From Noviherbaspirillum aerium (GTDB taxonomy: Bacteria > Pseudomonadota > Gammaproteobacteria > Burkholderiales > Burkholderiaceae_D), in NCBI RefSeq assembly GCF_008929045.1, contig NZ_VFAH01000012.1, forward strand, positions 118,556 to 182,555: a stretch of 64,000 bases of DNA. The letters are read 5' to 3'. The position numbers and the translations under genes were made by a program. The notes below the pieces were generated by a model. That model was not told where the DNA came from and did not search any database. It saw only the letters and a list, made by a program, of their open reading frames with translations. Positions 17,418 through 26,020 of the stretch are shown here, one piece after another (position 1 is the stretch's first letter; every line of letters starts with the position of its first letter).

Positions 17418-20400
17418 ATGGAACATCAAGACTCCTCCAAAGCAGGCCGGACGCTTGCTGCATTCCGGAATACTGGCGATTACGCTTACATCCTGATGGA
17501 TGTGGCAGGAGTAATTACGGACTGGAATCCCGCCGCCCGCGAGCTGTTGGGCTGGGCGGAGGATGAGGCAATCGGGCAGAGGATCGACATTATTTTTGCC
17601 CGGGAAGATATTGCATCGGGAAGTCCGGAAAAAGAAAGGGCTCTGGCACTCAAACATGGAGTTGCGGCTGACGAGAGATGGCATGTTCGACGCGATGGTT
17701 CTTCCTTCTGGGCGATCGGGCAGATTACCGCCATTTTCGAAAGGCATGAACATATCGGGTTTGCCAAGATCCTTCGGGACAGGACCAGAGAGCGAATGAC
17801 GGAAGAGCGCCTGAGGATAGCTCAGCATGCGGGTGGGCTGGGTACCTTTGAATACTATCCCGATAGTGGCGTGGTCAGTACATCGCAGCAGTTTTGCCGT
17901 CTATGGAATCTGCCCGAGCAGGACCAATACTCGATTTCTTATCTGGCCCAGTTCCTGCACCCTGAAGACAGGGAGCCGTTCTTCTCTCTCCGCGATGAGG
18001 CGGCGGAATGCAGGCTGCTTCGCCCGAAAGACGGTTCTTTCCGATGGATAGCACGGCGCGGACAGGCATTGAAAAGCGACGCGAAACATCCGCCACGTTT
18101 TGCGGGCGTTTGCTACGACATTCATGATTTGAAGCAGTCGGAATATGAGCTTCGAGAAATGAATTCTCGCCTTCAGTCCAGGGAAACGCGCTTTCGTCAA
18201 CTCGCCGAGTTTGCTCCGGGAGTTACCTGGCTTAGCGACCCCGGCGGTAATCTGACCTACCTTAACAGTCAATGGCACAAGTACTCCGGCCAAACTATCG
18301 AGCAAGCCTTGCAGGACGGATGGGCTACGGCACTGCATCCGCAGGATAAATCCAGCGTATTGACCGCATGGAACGATGCATTGCAACGAGGGAATCACTA
18401 TGAAGTAGAAGCGCGGTTTCGCCGAAAGGATGGCGTTTACCGCTGGTATCTGATACGAGCGGAGTCATTTTTCAATCCAGACGGCTCGGTTGCAGGCTGG
18501 TTCGGCAGCAGCGTAGACATCCATGAGAGGATGCTTGCCGAAGCTACGCTGCGTCTCAAGGAAAAGCGGCAAAACATTCTTCTGTCCTTTGACGAGTCAA
18601 TACGGGGGCATACGGCGCCTGCGACTATCAAGCAGGCATGCTGCCAATTTTTAGTGGACTGCCTGGATGTCGAGTTGGCCGGTTATGGAGATGTGGACCA
18701 AGAGGATGGCAGTGCCTTGCTTGACGTATGGCTGCGGAATGCGCAGGCTCTCCGGCAGGGAAAGGTCAGTGCCGAGCTGCTTGTGCCGAACGGTCTAGCA
18801 GGCCTAAGCAGGGGGCGGACTTATACCCTGGAACGCCATTCGCCGTCACTGGACGCCATGGCATCTGAAGATAATTTCTTGACAGCGCTGGCAAGAGCAC
18901 CAGCGCGCGTAGTTGTGCCATTCGTTGAGAATGATATTGTTCATTCGTTGCTGTTCGTCGGAGACGTTCATCGCTCATGGGAGACTGACGACATAGCGTT
19001 GATTGAAGAGCTTGCACGCAAAACCTGCATGGCGTTGCAGAAGGCCATCGCGGCGAGGGAATTGGAGCGGCGGGTCGAGGCTCTGGCCATGGAGCGGGAT
19101 CAAATCTGGCGAATGACCCCGGACCTGCTTGTTGTGCTGGATATGCAGGGGCATGTGTTGAATGCCAATCCGGCGGTCACCAGCATCCTTGGATGGTCGA
19201 CCGAAGAGTTTATCCAGCGAGAATTGAACGAGCTTGTCCATCCCGATGATTTGGCTCGTACCTACGAAGAAATAGGGCGCCACAGTGAACCCGGCTATCG
19301 AACCCAGATGTTTCAGATCCGATGTGTCCATAAGTCTGGAGGATATCGGTGGCTTTCATGGACCGCATCCTCTGAACAACAACGCGTGTTTGCCAATGCA
19401 CGCGACATAACGGACCTTAAAGCGCAGACGGAGGCCCTTCAGCATGCGGAAGAAGTGATACGCCAATCCCAGAAGATGGAGGCAGTCGGGCGCCTCACTG
19501 GCGGCATTGCACATGACTTCAACAACCATTTGCAAGGTATCAGAGGCTCTCTTGAACTGATAAGGCATTTTATGCAAGTGGGACGGACAGGTGTTATAGA
19601 AAGGTACGTCGAACTGGCCACGACGGCCACTGAGAAAGCTGCGGCATTGACACAGCGCTTGCTTGCCTTTTCGCGCCGTCAACCACTTTCTCCACAACCT
19701 ATTGATGTAAACAGGCTTGTCTCGTCTCTGGAAGACTTGTTGCAAAGGACCATGGGCAACTCGATACAAGTCATCGTTGCGGAAGATGCAGAGAAATGCA
19801 TGGCGCTGGCAGACGGCAATCAGCTTGAAAACGCTATCCTCAATTTGGCGATCAATGCGAGGGATGCGATGCCACATGGCGGCACCTTGCATATCAAGAC
19901 CCGGAAATTATCTTTCGACGCAGCGCATCCCAGTCCCCACTCATTCATCGCTCCTGGCAAATATGTGGTGACGTCGGTTACTGACGATGGAACCGGAATG
20001 TCGGATGAGGTACTGGCTCACGTGTTCGAACCGTTCTTTACCACCAAGCCGATGGGACAAGGCACCGGCTTGGGTCTTTCCATGGTGTACGGGTTCGCAA
20101 AGCAGTCAAACGGCGCGGTCACTGTGGAAAGCGAGCCGGGCATTGGTACGACCGTAAAGTTGTTCCTCCCTTTCTACGACGGCAAGAGAGATGAGGAAGG
20201 AGATGAGGGCAATAAACCGTCGTTCGTCGATGCCAAAGTAGAAAAGACGATTGTCGTCATCGAAGATGACGCAGTGGTGAGGGATGTGATATGTGAAGCG
20301 CTAAACGAGCTGAATTATCATGTTTTGGCCGGTACGACGGGCGCAGACGGCTTGGAACTGCTGGATGCGGCTGGCCATGTCGACCTTTTAATTACGGATG

Positions 20401-20600
20401 TCGTGCTTCCCGATATCACAGGCATCGATCTGGTCGGGTCGGTGAGGGGCGTGCGGCCGAACCTGAAAGTGCTGTTCATGACAGGATATGCCGAGTTCGC
20501 CGCAAACAAGTCTGGTTTCCTCGAAGAGGGGCAAGAGCTCCTTACCAAGCCATTCACCCTCCAGGACCTCAGCCTGAAGATACAAAATATGTTGGGCTAG
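17418..20600 (+). CDS. Multi-PAS/GAF hybrid sensor histidine kinase
   Basis: This 1060-residue protein has no obvious transmembrane helix and is probably cytoplasmic. Reading order: PAS at about 8-120, PAS at 125-240, PAS at 255-375, a GAF-like region at about 385-545 and PAS at 565-675. The kinase core follows with His699 (GGIAHDFNN), N box NLAINARDAMPHGG near 806 and G box GTGLGLSMVYGF near 882. The receiver domain has Asp994 in LLITDVVLP. Its kinase and receiver parts closely resemble those of the CHASE kinase upstream, so the two probably arose by duplication with different sensor parts. The TAG stop overlaps the first bases of dispersed repeat copy C. Confidence 0.88.
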   Translation: MEHQDSSKAGRTLAAFRNTGDYAYILMDVAGVITDWNPAARELLGWAEDEAIGQRIDIIFAREDIASGSPEKERALALKHGVAADERWHVRRDGSSFWAIGQITAIFERHEHIGFAKILRDRTRERMTEERLRIAQHAGGLGTFEYYPDSGVVSTSQQFCRLWNLPEQDQYSISYLAQFLHPEDREPFFSLRDEAAECRLLRPKDGSFRWIARRGQALKSDAKHPPRFAGVCYDIHDLKQSEYELREMNSRLQSRETRFRQLAEFAPGVTWLSDPGGNLTYLNSQWHKYSGQTIEQALQDGWATALHPQDKSSVLTAWNDALQRGNHYEVEARFRRKDGVYRWYLIRAESFFNPDGSVAGWFGSSVDIHERMLAEATLRLKEKRQNILLSFDESIRGHTAPATIKQACCQFLVDCLDVELAGYGDVDQEDGSALLDVWLRNAQALRQGKVSAELLVPNGLAGLSRGRTYTLERHSPSLDAMASEDNFLTALARAPARVVVPFVENDIVHSLLFVGDVHRSWETDDIALIEELARKTCMALQKAIAARELERRVEALAMERDQIWRMTPDLLVVLDMQGHVLNANPAVTSILGWSTEEFIQRELNELVHPDDLARTYEEIGRHSEPGYRTQMFQIRCVHKSGGYRWLSWTASSEQQRVFANARDITDLKAQTEALQHAEEVIRQSQKMEAVGRLTGGIAHDFNNHLQGIRGSLELIRHFMQVGRTGVIERYVELATTATEKAAALTQRLLAFSRRQPLSPQPIDVNRLVSSLEDLLQRTMGNSIQVIVAEDAEKCMALADGNQLENAILNLAINARDAMPHGGTLHIKTRKLSFDAAHPSPHSFIAPGKYVVTSVTDDGTGMSDEVLAHVFEPFFTTKPMGQGTGLGLSMVYGFAKQSNGAVTVESEPGIGTTVKLFLPFYDGKRDEEGDEGNKPSFVDAKVEKTIVVIEDDAVVRDVICEALNELNYHVLAGTTGADGLELLDAAGHVDLLITDVVLPDITGIDLVGSVRGVRPNLKVLFMTGYAEFAANKSGFLEEGQELLTKPFTLQDLSLKIQNMLG

Positions 20601-20759
20601 AGCGTTTTCGCCCTGACCGGCCTAGTCGGAGCCGAGGCAGATTGCCGCTGGAACAAGGCGTGACGACGTGCCATGGCCAGCCATGGCAAGGAGTCACAAC
20701 GCAGTGCCAGTAGCAATCTGTGCGGGATCGACAGGCAGGTCAGGGTGAAAACGCTCTAG
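20597..20759. repeat. Dispersed repeat copy C (full length)
   Basis: This is the cleanest full-length copy, about 160 bp. It starts CTAGAGCGTTTTCGCCCTGACC and ends GGTCAGGGTGAAAACGCTCTAG, with perfect outer CTAG-containing arms. The whole element is an imperfect palindrome with arms of nearly 80 bases, centred near GCCATGGCCAGCCATGGC. Its first CTAG supplies the stop codon of the upstream kinase gene. Confidence 0.85.
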
Positions 20760-20892
20760 GGCCTGTTCCATTGAGCGCATGCCCATCGGCGATCATGAGT
20801 TCCGAGATTTAACGTGGAAAGCGTCGCGTGGCATTTCGTGGCGTTAAGCGAATTCCGCTGCTGCCAGCATTCGCGGCATGACTTAAGGAGGC

Positions 20893-21108
20893 TTACGCGA
20901 CTTTCTTTTCCAGGAAATCAATCTCGTACTCTTCAGCGCGCAAGGGATCCGCAAGGTAGATGTGTGTGCGGCTGGCCGTTGAAACGCTCTTGCAGTGAGG
21001 GCAAATCACCTGACCTGGCACACAGGTAAGGGCAGGGTGGGCTTCATAAGCGGATACGAGAAATTGGCGGCGGCAGCTCCGATTTTGGCACTTTTTTACG
21101 GTTTTCAT
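20893..21108 (-). CDS. Small zinc-ribbon protein (paralogue)
   Basis: This 71-residue protein begins MKTVKKCQNRSCRRQFLVSA and has VICPHCKS at about residues 34-41, giving two CxxC-like knuckles (C-x4-C and C-x2-C). It is a paralogue of the 74-residue protein at 16926-17150 and lies in the same relation to a hybrid kinase: downstream, opposite strand. The C-terminal half is charged (RAEEYEIDFLEKK). Function is unknown. The repeated kinase/zinc-ribbon arrangement suggests duplication as a unit. Confidence 0.62.
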   Translation of the reverse strand: MKTVKKCQNRSCRRQFLVSAYEAHPALTCVPGQVICPHCKSVSTASRTHIYLADPLRAEEYEIDFLEKKVA

Positions 21109-21164
21109 TGCGTTTTGCCGGCTGATAGGTAATCACATGATCTTTATGGTGTTCCAATAATACA

Positions 21165-21216
21165 AACTCCACGGGCAAAAATGTTGACTGCAGTCAACAT
21201 TTTTGCCCGTGGAGTT
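21165..21216. repeat. Perfect 52-bp palindrome
   Basis: AACTCCACGGGCAAAAATGT plus TGACTG is followed directly by its exact reverse complement, giving 26-base arms with no spacer. The bases beyond both ends do not pair, so the palindrome is sharply bounded. It lies in a gene-free stretch between the zinc-ribbon gene and repeat copy D. The AAAAAT/ATTTTT tracts could make it act as a bidirectional terminator, or it may be a fused pair of element ends. Confidence 0.85.
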
Positions 21217-21936
21217 ACAGCTTTGGACCGCCGCAGTAAATCATGAGTCTCGGTAGATGAAGTTCGTTGACTTGCGTACCCTCATATCGCCCCGCTTCTC
21301 TTGGTTTTTCATTACATTTACCTACTCTTGAAACATCGGTTTTGCCAATAGGTCCAATGTGCTTGGCTACTCTGGACCCAGAGTACAAAAGTTCTGCGGG
21401 GCTAGAACGTTTTCGCCCTGACCGGCCTGGGCTGTGTTTGGTAAGCTGCTGCGCGATCCGGATTGGCGCTTGCGGTGCTCGGTGTACCCTGCGTGCGCGC
21501 GCTCCTCGGCGCCAATCCGAACCGCTCGCAACGCTTAGCAAACACAGCCTAGTCGAGGCCGAGGCAAATTGCTGCTGGAACAAGGCGTGATGACGCGACA
21601 TGGCCAAGCCATGGCAAGGAGTCACAACGCAGTGCCAGCGGCAAGCTGTCCGGGATCGACAGGCAGGTCAGGGTGAAACTGCTCTAATCATGAGCTGTGG
21701 AAGTTGTAGCCTCATGCAGGTGACATCGCATTGTGTTCAAACACATCATGTAGAGAGACGTAAAGAGCTGCCAGACTTATTCCCGCTGTCTCCAAACCCG
21801 ATCCAACTTGGAAGCGAATTTTGTCGCTTCCGAGACCACGCAACAGATGTTGCTGGGAAGTTCCCCGGGTAGCCGTGTGTCTAAGATTGCCGCCGCTTTA
21901 CAGTGATGGATTGAACGCTCATAGAAGCGGATAAGT
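21217..21936. other. Gene-free stretch between palindrome and TPR gene
   Basis: Besides repeat copy D (21402-21687), no coding region is supported. The 250 bases before the TPR gene presumably contain its promoter. Confidence 0.4.
21402..21687. repeat. Dispersed repeat copy D with nested hairpin insert
   Basis: The copy starts CTAGAACGTTTTCGCCCTGACC and ends GGTCAGGGTGAAACTGCTCTA. Between the left terminus and the rest of the core lies an extra segment of about 125 bp (21432-21556) that is itself an inverted repeat. GGCTGTGTTTGGTAAGC and CCGGATTGGCGC on the left pair with GCGCCAATCCG and GCTTAGCAAACACAGCC on the right. It looks like one palindromic element inserted into another. Confidence 0.8.
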
Positions 21937-22575
21937 ATGCGCAAGCAAGCTTTGTTTCTTGCTCTGCTGGTCGCCTTGGCGGTTTTCCAGGAGAGCACAT
22001 CTGCGCCGGCCCACATGATGCCCATGTTCGGAGATCAGGCGAAGCGTACGTCTTCCAATGATGAAAAATCCCTCGTGGCGTCCTATGAGAAACGCGGGTT
22101 AACCAGACAGGAGGGAGCACGTGAGCTTGTGATTATGGCGTGGAATGCCTTGGAGAAGAAAGACTATACGAATGCGATCTCCCAGTTGAACCAGGCGTGG
22201 CTTCTCGATCCGGCGAATGCCGATACCTACCATGGATTTGCGCTCGTCATGGAACGGCGGGATAAGGACATGAAGAGTGCGGAGGCACTGTACCGCCAAG
22301 CACTCTCGAAAGAAGACGTCGCTCCCGAGACCTACGTTGATTATGGCCGGTTCCTATTGTTTCAGGGGCGCGCTGATGAGAGTCTTGAGTTTCTCTACAT
22401 GGCCTTGGACCGGTCGCCCAAGGCTCGTGATGCACGAGCCTACATATCGCAAGCCCATAGTCGCCAAGGGAACTTCGTCAAGGCATGCCGTTGGGCCAGG
22501 AGCGCGCAGCAAAATGGCGACAGTCTGCCCAAGGGTTTCCAGGACCAAGTCTGCACCCGCGCAGACATTGGTTGA
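21937..22575 (+). CDS. Exported TPR-repeat protein
   Basis: This 212-residue protein has an N-terminal signal peptide (MRKQALFLALLVALAVFQES) followed by helical tetratricopeptide-type repeats from about residue 60. Examples are ALEKKDYTNAISQLNQAWLLDP, MKSAEALYRQALSKED and RADESLEFLYMALDRSP. TPR proteins mediate protein-protein contacts; PilF-like pilotins have a similar layout, but no lipobox is seen here. The gene stands alone, with about 200 bases to the next gene. Function is unknown. Confidence 0.78.
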   Translation: MRKQALFLALLVALAVFQESTSAPAHMMPMFGDQAKRTSSNDEKSLVASYEKRGLTRQEGARELVIMAWNALEKKDYTNAISQLNQAWLLDPANADTYHGFALVMERRDKDMKSAEALYRQALSKEDVAPETYVDYGRFLLFQGRADESLEFLYMALDRSPKARDARAYISQAHSRQGNFVKACRWARSAQQNGDSLPKGFQDQVCTRADIG

Positions 22576-22772
22576 TGTGTATCGTCTTGCGGTTTTGTTG
22601 TGCGAAACAGTTGTCCCGAAATTTGACGGAAATCCAAGATCATGTCGTCCAGCCTAGCTCGATGGCCGCTTCACGTCTTATCTTCGGCATGCAGTTTGCA
22701 ATATGTCGCACGTCATGCCCCATCTGTTTCGCAGGTGGATGACGTCAATTTAAAAATGAGACGAGGACGGAG

Positions 22773-23669
22773 ATGAGACAAAAGGTAATGCAATTTTCGA
22801 AGAAGATAGGACTGGTGTGCGCTGGCGCTCTTCTGAGCACCGCAGTCTGGGCTCAGACAAACTTTACGATGACGTATAACGGTGCCAGCCCTTCCGGCGG
22901 CGAGTGCTCGAGCACATACAACATCGTAGGCACCGAGCCGACAACACCAGGCAAGCATCCGGTCTTTGTATATATGGTAGGAACCTGGGAAAATTTTACC
23001 AACGCTTCGGCTCTTGAAGCGGTTAAGAGGATGGCAGCGAAGGGCTATGTCGCAGCCACTGTCGAGTACGGTAACTCGGCTTTCGGCAGCTGTGATGTCA
23101 TCGGCTCAAAATCGAAATGCATCTTTGATCCCAACAACGCAGCAAGTGCAATTACCCAGATCTGCTCTCGCAAGGGGGCTGATTGCCGCAAGGGCCTTGT
23201 GGTCGGCGGCTTCAGTCAAGGCTCCATTATGGCTGTCCTGGCAAAGAACTATGACGCACGAGTGCAGGCCGCATATGGGCTTGGCACCGGTGTGCAATAT
23301 GCCTCGACGGATTTACGGCAGTGTATGTCGAACGGCAATCACGTACTGCCCGCTGACCGTCTTCGCATCGTCAATGGAGAAGCTGATGAATTCATGGGTG
23401 GAAATCAACTGACTGTCCGCAGCCAGATGCAGGAAGTGACCGGACTGAATTGCGGCCTCACAGCAAATGGTTGCGTCAACCCGAACGGTAGCGGCTGGCA
23501 CATGGTCCAGCAGATACGCATGACCAGTGGATTGGCAGACCACTGCTACATGCGTGCGGCTGGCTGCGGAAGTAGCGAGGATACGCTGCAACCTGCGTGG
23601 CAGTCTGGAAACGATGTGTGGCAGCTCGAAGACAATCTACGATGGCTGACCAACTTCACCGCAAAATAA
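22773..23669 (+). CDS. Secreted alpha/beta hydrolase
   Basis: This 298-residue protein has a signal peptide (to about VWAQ28). The nucleophile elbow GGFSQGS places the catalytic Ser at residue 148, in the position expected of an alpha/beta hydrolase. The mature chain has many cysteines (for example GECSS, GSCDVIGSKSKC, QICSRKGADCRK), fitting a disulfide-stabilised extracytoplasmic enzyme. The probable acid is in the VNGEADEFMGG stretch, and a His occurs in SGLADHCYMRAAGC. The substrate is unknown; esterase or depolymerase activity is plausible. It stands alone between the TPR gene and the extra lspA. Confidence 0.75.
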   Translation: MRQKVMQFSKKIGLVCAGALLSTAVWAQTNFTMTYNGASPSGGECSSTYNIVGTEPTTPGKHPVFVYMVGTWENFTNASALEAVKRMAAKGYVAATVEYGNSAFGSCDVIGSKSKCIFDPNNAASAITQICSRKGADCRKGLVVGGFSQGSIMAVLAKNYDARVQAAYGLGTGVQYASTDLRQCMSNGNHVLPADRLRIVNGEADEFMGGNQLTVRSQMQEVTGLNCGLTANGCVNPNGSGWHMVQQIRMTSGLADHCYMRAAGCGSSEDTLQPAWQSGNDVWQLEDNLRWLTNFTAK

Positions 23670-24010
23670 TCCAGCACGCCTGCCCTTATGGATCAATGAC
23701 TGCTGTGCCGCCAAGGTCTGAATGAAGCAAGCTTGAAGGAGGTTGGACTGTTAGTCATGATGAAGGCCTGGGCATAGGAAGTCCGACGCGCTGCAAAGTG
23801 GGTCGGACTTCTTCCTCCGGCAGAAAGAATGGCAGAGCGCCGGCAAGCAGGCTGTGGTTGACATGCGTCGCAAGCGGTCTGGCATTGCATCGACGAGCGG
23901 GAGTACACGCGTACGGACATTGCGCGGCGGGCCGCAGGTGCGGACCGGGACAGAGCAGGCCCTGGCAAATACCGCCTGAATCTTAATATTCAAATGGCCC
24001 TAAGAACCTG
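23670..24010. other. Convergent intergenic stretch
   Basis: This lies between the hydrolase and the oppositely oriented lspA. No gene, clear terminator or family repeat is seen. Confidence 0.4.
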
Positions 24011-24529
24011 CTATCTGGCTCGGTTCTGTACGGCGGACTGTTTGTTCCCGGGGGGATTTGGCACTTGAGCGGAGGCCAAGGTAATTGCCCCGGCCACGAT
24101 AGCGCAGTCTGCAAGGTTGAAGACAGGCCAATGCCAGCCAGCCCAATGTAGATTTATCCAGTCGATCACTGCCCCTCCGACGATACGGTCGTATAGATTG
24201 CCTGCGGCACCGCCTACAATGAGGGCGAATGAGAAACGCAGAGTCTTCGTCAATGAATCATTGAAAAGGATTTCCGTGCTGAGCCAGGTAATGATGGCAA
24301 AGGCAAGAGCGGAAAAGAAATAACGCTGCCATCCTCCTGCATCGCTAAGAAAGCTGAATGCGGCGCCTGGGTTAAGCCAATGTCCCACGTTGAAGAAGGA
24401 TGTTATCGGGATCGATTCGCGCAATGCGAAATTTTGGAAGATGGCTTCCTTGGTCGCAATATCAATAGTAAAGACAATAAACGCCACGGCGACTGCGAGT
24501 TTACGGGCAGCTTGGTTGGATGGTGTCAT
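24011..24529 (-). CDS. lspA: Signal peptidase II (second copy)
   Basis: This 172-residue protein has the four membrane helices and catalytic motifs of prolipoprotein signal peptidase: DIATKEA near residue 25, LNPGAAFSFL, GGAAGNLYDRIVGGAVIDWI with the first catalytic Asp, and PVFNLADCAIVAG with the second Asp. It cleaves the signal from diacylglyceryl-modified lipoproteins in the inner membrane. The housekeeping copy is at 54468-54989 beside ileS; the two share GGWQRYFF and GNLxDRI but diverge elsewhere. This extra copy is isolated in the accessory region, with no lipoprotein gene beside it. It may serve a specialised substrate or give antibiotic (globomycin-type) tolerance; that is inference. 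Confidence 0.88.
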   Translation of the reverse strand: MTPSNQAARKLAVAVAFIVFTIDIATKEAIFQNFALRESIPITSFFNVGHWLNPGAAFSFLSDAGGWQRYFFSALAFAIITWLSTEILFNDSLTKTLRFSFALIVGGAAGNLYDRIVGGAVIDWINLHWAGWHWPVFNLADCAIVAGAITLASAQVPNPPGNKQSAVQNRAR

Positions 24530-24962
24530 AGGCTTTCTTGGAGGAGGAATTCAGCTTGACCGAAGCAGTACTCGCTCTCGCGACGTAATTAGCACGTTGA
24601 AGCGTGCCAGAAACGTAAATTAACGCCGGGTACCGCAAGTTATTTTGCCACATGCAGTTGTTCGCCTGCCTCAATTTTCCGCAACGGGAAATACCTCATG
24701 TTTTTATCGACTTGTGCTAATTTCCACTGTTTTCAACAGGGTCGAGGATTGAGCACAGGAAAAATGGAAAACCTGAATACTTCTTCAACGAGTGATTCGA
24801 ATTCATCAGTCTTGTAAGCAAAGGGCAAGAGCGTGTTGCCCTGGGTAATTTTGTATCCTCTTGTTGCACTTCATATATACATACTGTAGATGGTCTAGGA
24901 TGAGAGTAGACTGAAAGAGTTCGATCTGGCTCCGGTCCACCTGTAACAGCAAGGAGAAACGC
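24530..24962. other. Divergent intergenic stretch
   Basis: This AT-rich stretch lies between the extra lspA and a small plus-strand gene. It probably contains both promoters, but no convincing -35/-10 pair could be fixed. An AAGGAGAAA ribosome site ends it. Confidence 0.4.
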
Positions 24963-25313
24963 ATGGATAACACCACCCCCTCGCGTCCGGCTGAAGACAG
25001 CGTTATTTTCACAATCAACATCGATGCGAAAGACAGAGAATGCACAATTTCGCGTGAGGCTCTCAATACACTTTCAGAACTGAAAAACATCGACAGTTCG
25101 GATGCCGACACCCTTGAGCTCTTCAAGGCATTCGAGACTTTCATCCGTCCTGTGGCGCAATCGCTCTTCGGAGGCAAAGCTTTGCATGCGCCGCTGCAGT
25201 TGACTCCAGAGAACATGAATGCTGCTTACCGCAGCAAGATAGGGTTTCAATCGGCAATGCCCGCAACTGCATCGATATCTCGAGCGGAGAACAAAAAAGG
25301 CATGCGTGGGTGA
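24963..25313 (+). CDS. Small hypothetical protein, DUF1488-like
   Basis: This 116-residue soluble protein has a core (VIFTINIDAKDRECTISREALNTLSEL, then a helical segment ending near FIRPVAQSLFGG) that resembles the DUF1488 pattern of a short beta-hairpin with C.IS.EAL followed by helices. The match is by eye only. A good ribosome site (AAGGAGAAA) precedes the ATG. The C-terminal 40 residues look disordered. A transcription terminator follows at 25411-25444. Function is unknown. Confidence 0.6.
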   Translation: MDNTTPSRPAEDSVIFTINIDAKDRECTISREALNTLSELKNIDSSDADTLELFKAFETFIRPVAQSLFGGKALHAPLQLTPENMNAAYRSKIGFQSAMPATASISRAENKKGMRG

Positions 25314-25410
25314 TACGTGTTTTCCCCAATAGAGCGTCGAAAAAACTTGGGGCAAAGTGATCCAGCGGTTCAAAAAAATCCATTTCCAGAGAGAGGTGGA
25401 GGAGACAGAC

Positions 25411-25444
25411 AAAAGCCCACATCTTTATCAGGTGTGGGCTTTTT
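25411..25444 (+). terminator. Intrinsic terminator
   Basis: AAAAGCCCACATC and GGTGTGGGCTTTT form a 13-pair stem (one G-T pair) ending in TTTTT, downstream of the DUF1488-like gene. Confidence 0.8.
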
Positions 25445-25545
25445 ACTATGCCCTTTCCAGTTCAGCCTGGCTTGCGCTCGACAAGCGTCGTGAGCGGTTC
25501 GGTTTTGCGTAGAGACGCCCGTCAGCAGAAATACACGGGCACGGG

Positions 25546-25628
25546 CTGGCCGAGGCAGACTGCTTGCTGGAACAAGGCGTGGCGACGCGACATGGCCAAG
25601 CCATGGCAAGGAATCACAAGCAAGCAGG
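25546..25628. repeat. Dispersed repeat fragment E
   Basis: Only the core is present (GGCTGGCCGAGGCAGACTGC, then GGAACAAGGCGTGGCGACGCG, then CATGGCCAAGCCATGGCAAGG). Both termini are missing. It lies between two terminators. Confidence 0.7.
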
Positions 25629-25635
25629 CAAAAAG

Positions 25636-25659
25636 GCCCGTACCGACATGGGTACGGGC
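25636..25659 (-). terminator. Intrinsic terminator of the DUF4242 gene
   Basis: A perfect 9-pair stem GCCCGTACC/GGTACGGGC with a 6-base loop is followed on the minus strand by CTTTTT. It lies 85 bases past the stop of the minus-strand gene. Confidence 0.75.
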
Positions 25660-25744
25660 AATTTCCTCCGTGCGGAGGAGAGGAGACAAGCTTGGCAGAG
25701 TCGCTCGAATGTCTATGGTTCCCTGCTGCAGGGATAAACCGTTT

Positions 25745-26020
25745 TTAGACTTGAGCAGTAGTGGGGTCGATGACCCTGCGAACTGCAGCAACGGAGTTGA
25801 TCGGGAATCCGCCTTGCTCCGCGTGCCGCCGAATCAATTCTTCATTTGGGGCAATGTATACGCAATAAATCTTGTTATCGGTGACAAAGCTTTCTTGCCA
25901 CTGAATCCCGGGGCCGAGGTGGCTTAGCACTTCACAAGATTTGGCCGAAATACTCTGCAGTTCCTGCTCGGTAAGTTTTCCCGCATTGGGCAATTCACGT
26001 TCGATGAGAAACTTGGGCAT
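25745..26020 (-). CDS. DUF4242 domain protein
   Basis: This 91-residue protein matches the DUF4242 pattern well: PKFLIERELPNAGKLT at the start, a central LGPGIQWQESFVTDNKIYCVYIAP and a final VRRVIDPTTA. The fold is a small ferredoxin-like alpha/beta barrel monomer; some relatives bind nickel. The ribosome site AAGGAG is strong, and an intrinsic terminator follows, so it is a single-gene unit. Its role is unknown. Confidence 0.88.
   Translation of the reverse strand: MPKFLIERELPNAGKLTEQELQSISAKSCEVLSHLGPGIQWQESFVTDNKIYCVYIAPNEELIRRHAEQGGFPINSVAAVRRVIDPTTAQV

Larger units (their letters stand above)
25314..25744. other. Intergenic stretch with two terminators and a repeat fragment
   Basis: This gap between converging small genes holds a plus-strand terminator, a minus-strand terminator and the repeat fragment E, each listed separately. 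No coding region is supported. Confidence 0.5.
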
